Translations under genes and position numbers: made by a program
Assembly (NCBI GenBank): GCA_050951095.1
Contig: JBMNIQ010000007.1
Location: 62,001 to 126,000 of the forward strand
Direction: 5' to 3'
Source: UMGS1519 sp050951095
GTDB taxonomy: Bacteria > Actinomycetota > Coriobacteriia > Coriobacteriales > Eggerthellaceae
DNA: 64,000 nt
Notes under the pieces: generated by a model
What the model saw: the letters and a program-made list of their open reading frames with translations, nothing else
Told to the model about the DNA's origin: nothing
Database searches by the model: none
Shown: positions 51,670 to 60,879 of the stretch, one piece after another
Position numbering within the stretch: the stretch's first letter is position 1
Layout: every line of letters begins with the position of its first letter

Positions 51670-52005
51670 CTATTCGAAGCGGTACAGATCCTTCGTTGCC
51701 TCCTGGAACTGGCGATAGGCGTCTTCGGCCACCGCCTCGTCCTCGATCAGCTCGAACGCAGCCGGCTGGCCGTCCTCGTCAAGCTCCGTGACCTCCAGGA
51801 CCACCACTTCGCCGGACGACAGCGCCGGCTCGTCTTCGGATACGGGGAAGAAGAACCCGAAGCGCGTGTCCCCATCCAGAATCAGGCCCAGGAACTCGAG
51901 GTCGACCTGCTCGTTCTTTTCGTCCACGAACGACAGGACCGTGCCCTCTTTCTCAGGCGGGCAGAAATTAGGCGCGCTGCCCTCGCGGATTTCCTCTTTG
52001 CTCAT
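51670..52005 (-). CDS. DUF1292-domain protein
   Basis: The 111-residue, strongly acidic soluble protein has the DUF1292 pattern GTVLSFVDEKNEQVDLEFLG followed by a conserved aromatic/acidic strand (FGFFFPVSEDE). Function of the family is unknown; it is common in Firmicutes and some actinobacteria. Its ATG follows the secDF stop without any gap, so the two are co-translated. Confidence 0.75.
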   Translation of the reverse strand: MSKEEIREGSAPNFCPPEKEGTVLSFVDEKNEQVDLEFLGLILDGDTRFGFFFPVSEDEPALSSGEVVVLEVTELDEDGQPAAFELIEDEAVAEDAYRQFQEATKDLYRFE

Positions 52006-54948
52006 CTAGTTCTTCTTTCGATAGTGGTGGTTGCTCTTGAATTTATTCTTTCCGCCGCTCTTCGCGGTGTTTGCCGGCTTGGCAGGTTCGGCTGCCGTCG
52101 TGCTGCTCGCAGAGGATGCGGCCTGGGTTGCCTCGGCGCTGTTCGGCGTGGGAACCGTTTCCGCAGCGGCAGGTTCCGGCGTGACGGCGGCGGCCACCGG
52201 GGCGGGCTTGAAGCGAGCGGTTTCCTTGAACGAGAAGTTCCCGACTTCCGTACCGTAGCGCTTCACGAGCTTCTGGTTCTCGGCGGAACGAGACTTCCAC
52301 ATGGCGTACAGCGGCGACGCAACGCCGATGGAGGAATACGAACCGAGGATCAGGCCGATGGCCATGGCGAATGCGAAGTCCTTCAGCGTTTCGCTGCCGA
52401 AGAACAACATAGCCAGAACCGGGATCAGCGACGTAAGCGACGTGTTGATGGTACGTACGAACACCTGGTTGATGGAGTGGTTCGCCATCGTCATGAACGA
52501 GCAGCGGATGTCCAGGTTTTTGCTGTTGTCCACCATGCGGTGGAACACGACGACGGTGTCGTAGAGCGAATAGCCTAAGATCGTCAACAGGGCGGCAATG
52601 GTGTTCGGGTTCACCTCCCTGCCCACCAGGGCATAGATGCCCACAACGATTATGAGGTCGTGCAGCAAGGCCACCACGGCCATGACGCCCATTCGGAATT
52701 CGAATCTAATGGCCACATACACGATGATCAGCGCCAACGAGACGAAGAATGCGATCAGCGACGATTGGATGACGCTGGAGCCCCAGTCGGGTCCGATGGT
52801 TTCCACTTGGATGTTGTTCGCAGACAGGCCCAGGCTATCCGCAACCTTCGATGCCACGCTGGACGCATGCTCGGCTGAAGTGTCCGTGGTACGGACCATC
52901 ATGCCCTGCTCGCCGTTCGTGGTGATGGTCTGAATCACGGGATCGTTGACCCCTGCGTCCTGGAATGCCTGGCGCATCTGATCGGTGGAGATGTCGCCCG
53001 TTTGGTTGAGCGTGACGGACGTGCCGCCCACGAACTCGATACCCAGGTCAAGGCCGCGGATGCCGAACACGGCGAACGACGCCACGACCAGCACGGCCGA
53101 AACGGTCAGGAACACCTTGCGATACCCCAGGAAGTTGATGTCCTTCTTGATGAAGCGGCCCTTCATTGCACCGAGGCCGTCCATGAGGGACTTCGCCTTC
53201 TCGCCTATGCGCGACTCCAATATCTTCTGCGTGACATCGTGGCTGATCATGTAGCCGGATTCGGCCGCCTCCTGCGACTGGCCCTCAGCCTCGGACAGGC
53301 GAGCGAACTGCTCGGAAGCCTGCTGGCTGTCCTTGATATCCCAGAAGCCCGGATGCTTCGCAATGACACGGGGCGCCAACAGGCGGATCAACGGAGCCTT
53401 AAACAGCAGCATCATGGCGATATCGCAGAAGATGCCCAGGGCCAGCGTTAGGCCGAAGCCCTTGACGGATGCGGATGCCAGGAAGAACAAGCAGAGTGCG
53501 GACACCAGCGTAACCAGGTCGGCGTCGATGGACGTCTGGATGGCATGGCGGACGCCGGTGATGCTGGCGGCGCGCACGCTTCTGCCCATACGTATCTCTT
53601 CTCTGAATCTCTCTAATGTCAGCACGGACGAGTCTGCCGCCATGCCGATTGTCAACACGATGCCGGCCACGCCTGCAAGGGACAGGCTGAACAGGCCGAA
53701 ATGCGAAAGCGTTGCCAGGATGCCCAAGTAGAGCACGGCGAACACCAGGATGGCGCCAGCGTTGATCATACCCAGGCCGCGGTAGAAGAACAGCAGGTAT
53801 AGCATGACCAGCAGCAGGCCGATGCCGGCGACCAGAACACCCAGGGCCAGTGCGCCTTGGCCCAGCGTGGGGCCGACGACGGAGCTCTGCGAGAACGTGA
53901 AGCTCACCGGCAGCGAGCCGGACTCCAGCACCGTCTGCAGTGCCTGTGCCTCCGTCTGCGTGTAGTTGCCGGTGATGGACACCTGGCCGTTGTCGATCTC
54001 GCTTTGGACGGCCGGCGCGGACTGCACCTCGCCATCCAGCAGGATGACAATCTGCCCGTGCGTGCTGACCAGATCCTTCGAAGCCTCCGCAAACGCCTTC
54101 GTGCCTGCAGAATCAAGCGTCAGGTTCACGGCGTAGTACTGCGACGTATCACTTGCGCGATCCACGGATACGCGCGTGATGTTCTCGCCCGTGACGATAG
54201 GCGTATACGTTCCGGACTTGACCTTCAGGTGCTCCGTCTTGCCGGACGGCAGTGTGTTGCCGAAGCTGTCCGTGACGGTGCCTTCCTGGCCGTATTCGTT
54301 TTTTTCGATCTTTTGAACGACGCTGGAATCCGTGAACGAATCCAGGCGTGCGAATTCCAGCTTGCCGGTCTGTCCAATGGTCTGCAGCGCCGTTTCGGCG
54401 TCTGTCATGCCGGGGATCTGCACCAGGATCTGGTTGTTGCCCTGCACCTGCACGGATGTCTCGGAAGCGCCCAGCGCATTAACGCGGTTCTCAATGATGG
54501 CCCGGCTCTTCTCCAGGTTCTCCTGGCTGATGGCGCCGTTATCGGAATCCGTCTCGGATGCCGTCAGCACCACGGACAGGCCGCCTTGGATATCCAGACC
54601 CTGATTGATCTTCTGGTCGGGCGGCATGAACATCCAGATGGAGCCGATGACCAGCAACGTGGTAGCGATGAGCAGCCAGATGTTGCGGCGATTCACGTTG
54701 TGGGAACGCTTGCGGGAATTCTTCTTCCCCTTGCCGTTGTCCTTGCCGGTTGCCTGCTTCGAAGTGCGCTTCGCAACGTCTTTCTCGGCGCCCGTGCTTT
54801 CGGCAGAAGCCTTGCCGTCTTTCGCGCGGGACTCCGCCTTTTTCCGATTGCTGCGCTTTCGGCTGCTTGCTTCCTTGCGGGACTTCGCCGCAATGGACTG
54901 CAGGTCGGGCTGTTCGGACTTATCGTTTTTCGGCTTCTTCTTGAACAT
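52006..54948 (-). CDS. secDF: Protein translocase SecD-SecF fusion
   Basis: The 980-residue membrane protein is a single-chain SecDF with about 12 helices. A basic, lysine-rich cytoplasmic N-terminus (about 85 residues) precedes helix 1 (IWLLIATTLLVIGSIWMF). The SecD signature KINQGLDIQGGLSVVLTAS opens the first extracellular domain; the SecF half begins near INFLGYRKVFLTVSAVL. The Ala/Pro-rich C-terminal tail ends in a basic patch. The start at 54948 has AAAGGGA. It uses the proton gradient to help pull proteins through SecYEG. It lies downstream of tgt; yajC is absent. Confidence 0.95.
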   Translation of the reverse strand: MFKKKPKNDKSEQPDLQSIAAKSRKEASSRKRSNRKKAESRAKDGKASAESTGAEKDVAKRTSKQATGKDNGKGKKNSRKRSHNVNRRNIWLLIATTLLVIGSIWMFMPPDQKINQGLDIQGGLSVVLTASETDSDNGAISQENLEKSRAIIENRVNALGASETSVQVQGNNQILVQIPGMTDAETALQTIGQTGKLEFARLDSFTDSSVVQKIEKNEYGQEGTVTDSFGNTLPSGKTEHLKVKSGTYTPIVTGENITRVSVDRASDTSQYYAVNLTLDSAGTKAFAEASKDLVSTHGQIVILLDGEVQSAPAVQSEIDNGQVSITGNYTQTEAQALQTVLESGSLPVSFTFSQSSVVGPTLGQGALALGVLVAGIGLLLVMLYLLFFYRGLGMINAGAILVFAVLYLGILATLSHFGLFSLSLAGVAGIVLTIGMAADSSVLTLERFREEIRMGRSVRAASITGVRHAIQTSIDADLVTLVSALCLFFLASASVKGFGLTLALGIFCDIAMMLLFKAPLIRLLAPRVIAKHPGFWDIKDSQQASEQFARLSEAEGQSQEAAESGYMISHDVTQKILESRIGEKAKSLMDGLGAMKGRFIKKDINFLGYRKVFLTVSAVLVVASFAVFGIRGLDLGIEFVGGTSVTLNQTGDISTDQMRQAFQDAGVNDPVIQTITTNGEQGMMVRTTDTSAEHASSVASKVADSLGLSANNIQVETIGPDWGSSVIQSSLIAFFVSLALIIVYVAIRFEFRMGVMAVVALLHDLIIVVGIYALVGREVNPNTIAALLTILGYSLYDTVVVFHRMVDNSKNLDIRCSFMTMANHSINQVFVRTINTSLTSLIPVLAMLFFGSETLKDFAFAMAIGLILGSYSSIGVASPLYAMWKSRSAENQKLVKRYGTEVGNFSFKETARFKPAPVAAAVTPEPAAAETVPTPNSAEATQAASSASSTTAAEPAKPANTAKSGGKNKFKSNHHYRKKN

Positions 54949-55166
54949 GAACCGTATCCCTTTTGCTGATCTCCCTCGCCCGCCGCGGGCTGCACAGAAC
55001 AGGCTTCGTCCGCCGGGGCAGATTGGCTTTGTTGCGTATAACCGTGCCATTATGACACATCCGCCGCCGGTCCCGCAGCCGTCTCAGAGGCTTTATCAGG
55101 GCTTTACCTGTCGTTTATGGACGAACGGTGTTCACCGTCGAAAAAAGAGAGAGCGGAATGAGGCCC

Positions 55167-56315
55167 TTAATAGTCTGCCGCGGCCGGAGACGACATCCAT
55201 TCATTTTCGAATTCATCATACGCATCGGCCAGCACCGCCGCGCGCGCTTGGCGCATCAGCTCTAAAAGGAAGTACAGGTTATGGATGGACAGCAGGATGC
55301 CGCCCAGCATCTCGCCCGTCTTCACCAAGTGGCGCAGATACGAACGGGAGAACTTCGCGCACACCGGACACGTGCATTGCGAATCCAGCGGCCCGAAATC
55401 GTGCACGAAGCGCGCGTTGCGCATGTTCATGCGGCCTTCGTGGCTGAACGCCGTGCCCATGCGCGCCGTGCGCGTGGGAAGCACGCAGTCGAACATGTCC
55501 ACTCCTTCGCCCACAGCCCGCACCAGCGTCGTTGGGTTGCCCACGCCCATCAGGTAGCGCGGCTTGTCCTCCGGAAGCGCGCGGGCAACCCGCCCCAGCG
55601 TGGCGAACATGGTCTCGTGGTCCTCGCCCACGGAATACCCGCCGATGCCGTAGCCCTTAAAGCCGGCACCGCCGCGTGCCTCGTCAGCCGCCGACGCCTC
55701 TGTAAGGCGGCGGATGGACTCCAAGCGCAGATCCAAGTGCATGCCGCCCTGCACGATGCCGAATAGCGCCTGGTCACGGCGCGTATGGGCCGCCAGGCAG
55801 CGTTCCGCCCACCGCGCGGACAGATCAACGGCCCGTTCCACGAACTCACGCGTGGCCGGGTACGGCGGGCACTGGTCCAGCTGCATGCAGATGTCGGCGC
55901 CGATCTTCTGCTGGATGGCCATGTTCTCCTCGGGCGTCCAATGAATCTTGTCGCCGTCGTACACGGATGCGAATGTGACGCCGTCAGCATCCAGCTTCAC
56001 GGTATCTGCCAGCGAGAAGATCTGGAAACCGCCGGAATCCGTGAGCATGGGGCCATGGTACTGCATGAACTCGTGGATGCCGCCCGCCTCGGCGATAAGG
56101 TCCGCACCCGGACGCATGGCAAGGTGGTACGTGTTTGCCAAGACCACCTGCGATCCTATCTCGTGCAGCGTGGAGGGAAGCACGCCCTTCACGGAAGCCC
56201 GCGTGCCCACGGGCATGAACATGGGCGTGTGCACGGTGCCGTGTGCCGTTTCGAACGTCAGGGCGCGGGCGTTGCCGCTTTGCGCGTCCTTCGTCACCTT
56301 GAAAAGCTCGTCCAT
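55167..56315 (-). CDS. tgt: Queuine tRNA-ribosyltransferase
   Basis: Exchanges guanine-34 of GUN-anticodon tRNAs for preQ1 or queuine. The 382-residue TIM-barrel protein has the acid LTDSGGFQIFSL, the nucleophile region VDMFDCVLPTRTARMG and the zinc site CTCPVCAKFSRSYLRHL with a later His. The start at 56315 shares a base with the stop of the HAD gene (TAATG). With queH divergently encoded nearby, this is a queuosine-tRNA locus. Confidence 0.97.
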   Translation of the reverse strand: MDELFKVTKDAQSGNARALTFETAHGTVHTPMFMPVGTRASVKGVLPSTLHEIGSQVVLANTYHLAMRPGADLIAEAGGIHEFMQYHGPMLTDSGGFQIFSLADTVKLDADGVTFASVYDGDKIHWTPEENMAIQQKIGADICMQLDQCPPYPATREFVERAVDLSARWAERCLAAHTRRDQALFGIVQGGMHLDLRLESIRRLTEASAADEARGGAGFKGYGIGGYSVGEDHETMFATLGRVARALPEDKPRYLMGVGNPTTLVRAVGEGVDMFDCVLPTRTARMGTAFSHEGRMNMRNARFVHDFGPLDSQCTCPVCAKFSRSYLRHLVKTGEMLGGILLSIHNLYFLLELMRQARAAVLADAYDEFENEWMSSPAAADY

Positions 56316-57046
56316 TACGCCTCGCATTCCGGAAAGTTGGCTGCCCAGTCTGCAAACTGCTGCAGCGAGCCGTTCTTGATGGTATCGATCGGAAAGTTCA
56401 CCGGGTCCAGCATGCGGTCCGTGATCAGGAACGCATCTGCGCCCAGCTCCAGGATGGCCAGGTCCTCGCGCGTGTTGTTGCCCACCATCAACACCTCTTC
56501 GGGCTTGCAGCCGACAATGCGGATGTTCTGGCGGTAATACGAAAGCGACGGCTTCAACGCCGACGAATTGTCATACGTCGTCTTGCGCTCGAAGCACGAC
56601 GGGTCGACGTCCGCCCATTTCAAACGCCAGTTCAGCGCCGATTCCGGGAACATGGGCATCGTGGTCAGGTACAGCGGATAGCCTTTCTTGCGAAGGTCCT
56701 CCACCACGCGGCGCGCGGCGGGGTTCGGCTGAATGCCGGCGCCGATCTCGCCGAAGTCGTTCTCGTAGAAATCCAGCAGGACGTTCTCCATGGTGTCCGC
56801 GGATTCGCCGAACAGCGCATTGAACGTACTCCAGAAGGCCTCCCGGTTCGTCTTGCCCGGATGGTCGGCGCCCATGGATTTCATGCCCTCGTTCAGCGCA
56901 TACGAGAAGCGCTCCGCATCCAATCCCAAACGTGTGACGTAGATGCGCAGCTTAATGAAATACCGATGCAGGAATTCGTCCATGTCGATGGGCAGCAACG
57001 TGCCGTCCAAATCGAAGAATATCGCCTTGTAGCGCCGCTGTTCCAT
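56315..57046 (-). CDS. HAD-family hydrolase
   Basis: The 243-residue phosphatase-like protein has motif I IFFDLDGTLLPIDMDEF, motif II in YLTTMPMFPE, the motif III Lys in SALKPSLSYY and motif IV VLMVGNNTREDLAILELG (with acidic residues). The helical cap (about 20-110) places it with C1-cap HAD enzymes. The substrate is unknown; the location next to tgt and queH is suggestive but not diagnostic. ATG at 57046 follows GGGAGG. Confidence 0.88.
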   Translation of the reverse strand: MEQRRYKAIFFDLDGTLLPIDMDEFLHRYFIKLRIYVTRLGLDAERFSYALNEGMKSMGADHPGKTNREAFWSTFNALFGESADTMENVLLDFYENDFGEIGAGIQPNPAARRVVEDLRKKGYPLYLTTMPMFPESALNWRLKWADVDPSCFERKTTYDNSSALKPSLSYYRQNIRIVGCKPEEVLMVGNNTREDLAILELGADAFLITDRMLDPVNFPIDTIKNGSLQQFADWAANFPECEA

Positions 57047-57087
57047 GTGCCTCCCGTGGTCGGGTCTGTACGAAAAACGGCCTCTAG

Positions 57088-57093
57088 TATAAT
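57088..57093 (+). promoter_or_regulatory. -10 element upstream of queH
   Basis: A consensus TATAAT preceded by TAG lies 24 bases upstream of the queH GTG. No good -35 is visible. Confidence 0.45.
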
Positions 57094-57116
57094 GCAGGCG
57101 AAAAGGAGGTTGCCCC

Positions 57117-57899
57117 GTGTCCAGAATCTTGCTACATGCCTGTTGCGGGCCCTGTTCCCTGGAGCCCACGCGCCTTCTGCAGGAAGAGGGCCACGACATC
57201 ACCATCGCCTATTCGAACGCGAACATCCATCCGCGCGACGAGTACGTGCACCGCCTGAATACGCTGACTGCCTGGGCGAACACGCAGGATATCGCGGTGT
57301 TGGAGGGAACGTACGATCCCAAACGCTGGCATGCGCTGGTCGGCGACAAGAACACCTGGGGCCCCGACCATGCCGAACGCTGCCGGCGCTGCTACCGCAT
57401 GCGCTTGGAAGAGGCGGCCCGCATGGCGGCGGAAGGCGGCTACGAAGCGCTTTCCACCACCCTGGCCGTAAGCCCGTACCAGTTTTCCGACATCGTGCGT
57501 GAAGAACTGGAACGCGCAGCGGCGGCGGTCGGGCTGCCGGCCATCTGGCACGATTTCCGCCCGTACTATCCGCAGGCTACGCGCCGCAGCCGCGATTTGG
57601 GCATGTACCGTCAGAATTTCTGCGGCTGCGTGTTCTCAAATGCGGAGGCAGCGGCGGAGCGCGAGGAGCGTAAGATCGCCCGCTCGCGGGAGAAGGAGCA
57701 GTGGCGCGCCGCCCATGCCGACGAGATTGCTGCCAAGGAGGCCGCCCGCAAGCAGAAGCGTGCGGAACGGGCCGCCTACGACGCAAAGCAGCATAGGAAG
57801 AAAGAAGCTTTGCGCGCATTTCGCCAGGCGGAGAAGGCGAAGGCGCGCGCTGCGCAGCGCGAAGCGGAAGCAGCCACGCGCGTGCATCCCGGCGCGTGA
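57117..57899 (+). CDS. queH: Epoxyqueuosine reductase QueH
   Basis: Final reduction of epoxyqueuosine to queuosine in tRNA, the non-homologous alternative to cobalamin-dependent QueG. The cysteine set of the family is present: HACCGPCS (residues 8-15), ERCRRCYRMR (about 89-98) and NFCGCVFS (about 170-177). The start is GTG at 57117, behind AAGGAGG. The catalytic part ends near residue 180. A further 80 residues form a very basic, helical Lys/Arg/Ala tail not typical of the family, perhaps for tRNA binding. Confidence 0.93.
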   Translation: MSRILLHACCGPCSLEPTRLLQEEGHDITIAYSNANIHPRDEYVHRLNTLTAWANTQDIAVLEGTYDPKRWHALVGDKNTWGPDHAERCRRCYRMRLEEAARMAAEGGYEALSTTLAVSPYQFSDIVREELERAAAAVGLPAIWHDFRPYYPQATRRSRDLGMYRQNFCGCVFSNAEAAAEREERKIARSREKEQWRAAHADEIAAKEAARKQKRAERAAYDAKQHRKKEALRAFRQAEKAKARAAQREAEAATRVHPGA

Positions 57900-58065
57900 G
57901 CATTCTCGCGCCCTGGCGGGCGGGCGGACTTGCAACTGCAGCGCTCGAGCAGGCCTGAGCGCCGCCAGAACTCGAACGGGCGTGTGCGCCTTACGCCCCG
58001 GCGCACGGTCGGGTTTGCCTGCCTGCCGACGCGTGTAAGCGGGCTTGCGGCTTTTGAGTTCGGGC

Positions 58066-58097
58066 AATAAAAATGGCGCCCCGAATGGGGGCGCCAT
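58066..58097 (-). terminator. Intrinsic terminator of the cold-shock gene
   Basis: The stem ATGGCGCCCC/GGGGCGCCAT is followed on the minus strand by TTTTTATT. It sits 22 bases after the csp stop. Confidence 0.88.
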
Positions 58098-58119
58098 GGC
58101 AAACAGCTTTCGTACTTGC

Positions 58120-58323
58120 CTACTGCGGAACGACGTTGCTGGCCTGCAGCTTGCCGTTGCTACCGGTTGCCACATCGAAGGAAACCGACTGCCCCTCCTC
58201 GAGGGTCTTGTAGCCATCCATCTGAATCTCGGAGAAGTGGACGAACAGGTCTTCGCCACCATCCTGAGAGATGAAGCCGTAGCCCTTCTCGGGACTAAAC
58301 CATTTAACCGTACCCTGTGCCAT
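58120..58323 (-). CDS. cspA: Cold-shock domain protein
   Basis: The 67-residue OB-fold protein has the RNA-binding motifs GTVKWFSPEKGYGFIS (RNP1) and DLFVHFSEI (RNP2). It binds single-stranded nucleic acid as an RNA chaperone. The start at 58323 has AGAGGA at 5 bases; upstream in-frame ATGs are not needed. A long untranslated leader is likely. Confidence 0.96.
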   Translation of the reverse strand: MAQGTVKWFSPEKGYGFISQDGGEDLFVHFSEIQMDGYKTLEEGQSVSFDVATGSNGKLQASNVVPQ

Positions 58324-58693
58324 TGTTCCTCTTTTCATCGGTTCCCCCGAAGGGGATTCCATTCGTCCGGTGCTTGGCGAGTACCGAACGCTCGTACCAG
58401 TGGCTTAAACCATACACTATGGAGCCTACTCTGGCATCGTCGTTTTTGCGACAGGTGAGAAATACTTAGGCCAACGAGAGCGAAAAGAGAGCGTTGTGTT
58501 AGAGCTTCGTAAAGAACTGATTCAACATAAACGAACTGGTGGGCTATGTATTTCTCACAGCGTCAACAGATGTCATAGGGGGCTGTACCCATCCGATTAC
58601 CGCTTGCGATATTTTTACGACACATTACGACAGGTCTATTATTTTGTCCTATCGTCTGCCCTTCGCGGTAACTGAAATTAGAGCCAGGCGCAC
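58324..58693. other. Non-coding region between cspA and the 143-residue unknown
   Basis: There are 370 bases without a gene. The left third would be the csp leader and promoter; I see no strong -10. The rest is A/T-rich compared with the window and holds a 104-bp segment bounded by inverted repeats, listed separately. Downstream of the minus-strand gene ending at 58694 I see no convincing terminator. Confidence 0.5.
58455..58558. repeat. 104-bp segment bounded by 15-bp inverted repeats
   Basis: GTGAGAAATACTTAG at 58455-58469 and its near-perfect inverse CTATGTATTTCTCAC at 58544-58558 (14 of 15 pairs) enclose 74 bases with no open frame of note. Composition is A/T-richer than the neighbourhood. 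It could be a miniature transposable element, the base of a long RNA hairpin, or two opposed operators. Confidence 0.55.
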
Positions 58694-59125
58694 TCAGCCG
58701 ACGTCGACCGCGTTCATGCTCTCCGCGAAGAATTCCTCCAATGTCTGGGGATCGAGCATATCTTCCGAAAGCGGGATGCGGTATGCGTCGGCCACCGCAT
58801 ATGCCTGTTGGCTGCGCAGCAACGCCAGCGAGTCATTGCCGGATTTGCCCAGCAGCTGGGATTCCAGCAGCAGCGAGCGGACGATGTACTCAATGACGCC
58901 CGGATCCGTATCGGATACCCGCAAGATGCTGGCAACGGATTCCGGAGCCAACGCGAGCAGCGCCTGCCCGTCAATGTTCACGGATTCTCCCACCTGGGCT
59001 TCCAGCAATTCCGTTGCCGTGCCGCCTTCGTCGCCGTCACCTGCGCCCTTCTCCAGGCCCAGGCGGATAGCCTCGGCGAACCGCACGAACTGATCGACGA
59101 TATAGTCCTTGTTCAGCATGCCCAT
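58694..59125 (-). CDS. Unknown acidic protein encoded next to ruvB
   Basis: The 143-residue soluble protein starts MGMLNKDYIVDQFVRFAEAI. It is mostly helical and very acidic, with a Gly/Asp-rich loop (GAGDGDEGG) near residue 30. No cysteines, metal motif or membrane segment are visible. It lies 6 bp downstream of ruvB and is presumably co-transcribed with ruvCAB, but nothing in the sequence suggests a repair role. I do not recognise the family with confidence. Confidence 0.6.
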   Translation of the reverse strand: MGMLNKDYIVDQFVRFAEAIRLGLEKGAGDGDEGGTATELLEAQVGESVNIDGQALLALAPESVASILRVSDTDPGVIEYIVRSLLLESQLLGKSGNDSLALLRSQQAYAVADAYRIPLSEDMLDPQTLEEFFAESMNAVDVG

Positions 59126-59131
59126 GGCTGC

Positions 59132-60232
59132 CTACCTTCCCTTATCCGGCAGCGGCTGAACGCCGATATGCCAGTACGCCTTCTCCGTGGCTTGGCGCCC
59201 CTTCGGCGTCCGGACCAGGAAACCCTGCTGGATGAGGTAGGGCTCGTACACGTCCTCGATGGTGCCCTGATCCTCGCTCAAGGCAGAGGCGATAGTGGAC
59301 AGGCCTACCGGGCGGCCGCCGTATTGCACGCACAGCAGCCGGAGTATGCGGTTGTCGATGGCATCCAATCCCAACTTGTCCACTTCGAAGAAATCCAGCG
59401 CCTGCGAAGCCGATTCCTGATCGATGATGCCGCTGCCGCGCACCTGCGCCCAATCGCGCGTGCGCTTCAGCAGGCGATTCGCCAAACGCGGCGTACCGCG
59501 GCTGCGGCGGGCTATCTCCAGCGCGCCCTCTTCCGTGATGTCGATATCCAGCAACGCGGCGGAGCGGAGAATGATATGCGCCAGCTCTTCGGGCGAATAA
59601 TAGTCCAGCCGGAACGAGATGCCGAAGCGATCGCGCAACGGGCCAGTGAGCATGCCGCTGCGCGTCGTAGCACCCACAAGCGTGAACCGCGGCAAATCCA
59701 GACGGATAGAACGCGCAGCCGGCCCTTTGCCCACCACAATATCCAAGGCGAAGTCCTCGAGCGCGGGGTACAGAACCTCTTCCACCATATGGTTCAGGCG
59801 GTGGATCTCGTCGATGAAGAGGACGTCGCCATCCTCGAGGTTCGTCAGGATCGCCGCCAGGTCGCCAGCACGCTCGATAACCGGGCCGCTTGTGGTCTTC
59901 AGGTTCGAGCCCAGCTCGTTCGCAACAACGTTCGCCAGCGTGGTCTTACCCAAGCCCGGAGGGCCGGAGAGCAGGATGTGGTCCACGACGTCGTTGCGTT
60001 CCTTCGCCGCCTTGATGAAGATGGACAGGCTCTCCTTGATCTTCTCCTGGCCCTGGTAGTCCGCCAGGCGCTTCGGACGCAGGCTGCGGTCAAGCGCCAA
60101 GTCGTCGACGGTCAGCTCCGATGTCGTCAGGCGCTCGTGCGCTCGCCGTCGAAGATGCGTTTTGCGGACTCCCCAGGTCGGAAGCCTCGTATCCGATGCC
60201 TTCGATGGCAATGTCGGAGGAGTCCCCGCCAA
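59132..60232 (-). CDS. ruvB: Holliday junction branch-migration ATPase RuvB
   Basis: AAA+ motor of RuvABC. Walker A is LSGPPGLGKTTLANVVA, Walker B VLFIDEIHRL, sensor 1 TLVGATTRSGML, and the winged-helix C-terminus reads QGFLVRTPKGRQATEKAYWH. Homology begins at about residue 40 (TVDDLALDRSLRPKRLADYQ). The preceding residues are basic and unlike RuvB. A different frame between 60275 and about 60120 reads an acidic, gene-like N-terminus (MEDGKDIQKGEG...DSSDIAIEG), so the true start may be TTG at 60275 with a one-base frameshift. The TTG at 60232 is tentative. Confidence 0.93.
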   Translation of the reverse strand: MAGTPPTLPSKASDTRLPTWGVRKTHLRRRAHERLTTSELTVDDLALDRSLRPKRLADYQGQEKIKESLSIFIKAAKERNDVVDHILLSGPPGLGKTTLANVVANELGSNLKTTSGPVIERAGDLAAILTNLEDGDVLFIDEIHRLNHMVEEVLYPALEDFALDIVVGKGPAARSIRLDLPRFTLVGATTRSGMLTGPLRDRFGISFRLDYYSPEELAHIILRSAALLDIDITEEGALEIARRSRGTPRLANRLLKRTRDWAQVRGSGIIDQESASQALDFFEVDKLGLDAIDNRILRLLCVQYGGRPVGLSTIASALSEDQGTIEDVYEPYLIQQGFLVRTPKGRQATEKAYWHIGVQPLPDKGR

Positions 60233-60297
60233 GGGGCACCCCTTCGCCCTTCTGTATGTCTTTGCCGTCTTCCAATGCGTATCAGCTTTCCGGATGC

Positions 60298-60879
60298 CTA
60301 GGATCCCAGTCGTTTCAGGGCATATTGTAGCAGGGCGCCCTCGTCTGCCCCCGCAGGCGCATCCTGCAGCGCCACTTCCGCCTCCTGCGGCGTGAAGCCC
60401 ATGGCCATCAGCGCCTCCGCGGCGCCTCGCAGGCCCTCGTTCGAAACCGGCTCTCTACCCTGCGCAGCAGCGATGCCCTTCTCCAGCGACCCCTTCAGCT
60501 CGAGCACGATACGCGATGCGGATTTCTTGCCGATACCGGGAATGCGCGTAATGGACGTCACGTCCTCGTTCAGGATGGCATCCGCCAGCTCCGTCGGCGT
60601 AAACGTGGAAAGGATGGCCAGCGCCACCTTCGGCCCGATGCCGCTCACGTTGATAAGTTGGGTAAACGTTTCGCGCTCTTCCTGAGAGGCAAAGCCGTAC
60701 AGAGACATGTCGTCCTCGCGAACCTGCAGCACGGTATATATGCGCACGGGCTTCCCCACCTGCGGCAGTTTCGCCAGGCTTTTCGTAGACATGCCCACTT
60801 GAAAGCCGATGCCGTTCACTTCTACTACCGCCGACAGGGCATCCGATCCCGCAAGCGTTCCCTTCAGATAGGAGATCAT
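60298..60879 (-). CDS. ruvA: Holliday junction DNA helicase subunit RuvA
   Basis: Tetrameric junction-binding protein, 193 residues. The OB domain starts MISYLKGTLAGSDALSAVVE. Two helix-hairpin-helix motifs are visible (LINVSGIGPKVALAIL and ITRIPGIGKKSASRIVLELK), and a C-terminal RuvB-binding domain (AAEALMAMGFTPQEAEVAL) follows a linker. ATG overlaps the ruvC stop by four bases. Confidence 0.97.
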   Translation of the reverse strand: MISYLKGTLAGSDALSAVVEVNGIGFQVGMSTKSLAKLPQVGKPVRIYTVLQVREDDMSLYGFASQEERETFTQLINVSGIGPKVALAILSTFTPTELADAILNEDVTSITRIPGIGKKSASRIVLELKGSLEKGIAAAQGREPVSNEGLRGAAEALMAMGFTPQEAEVALQDAPAGADEGALLQYALKRLGS

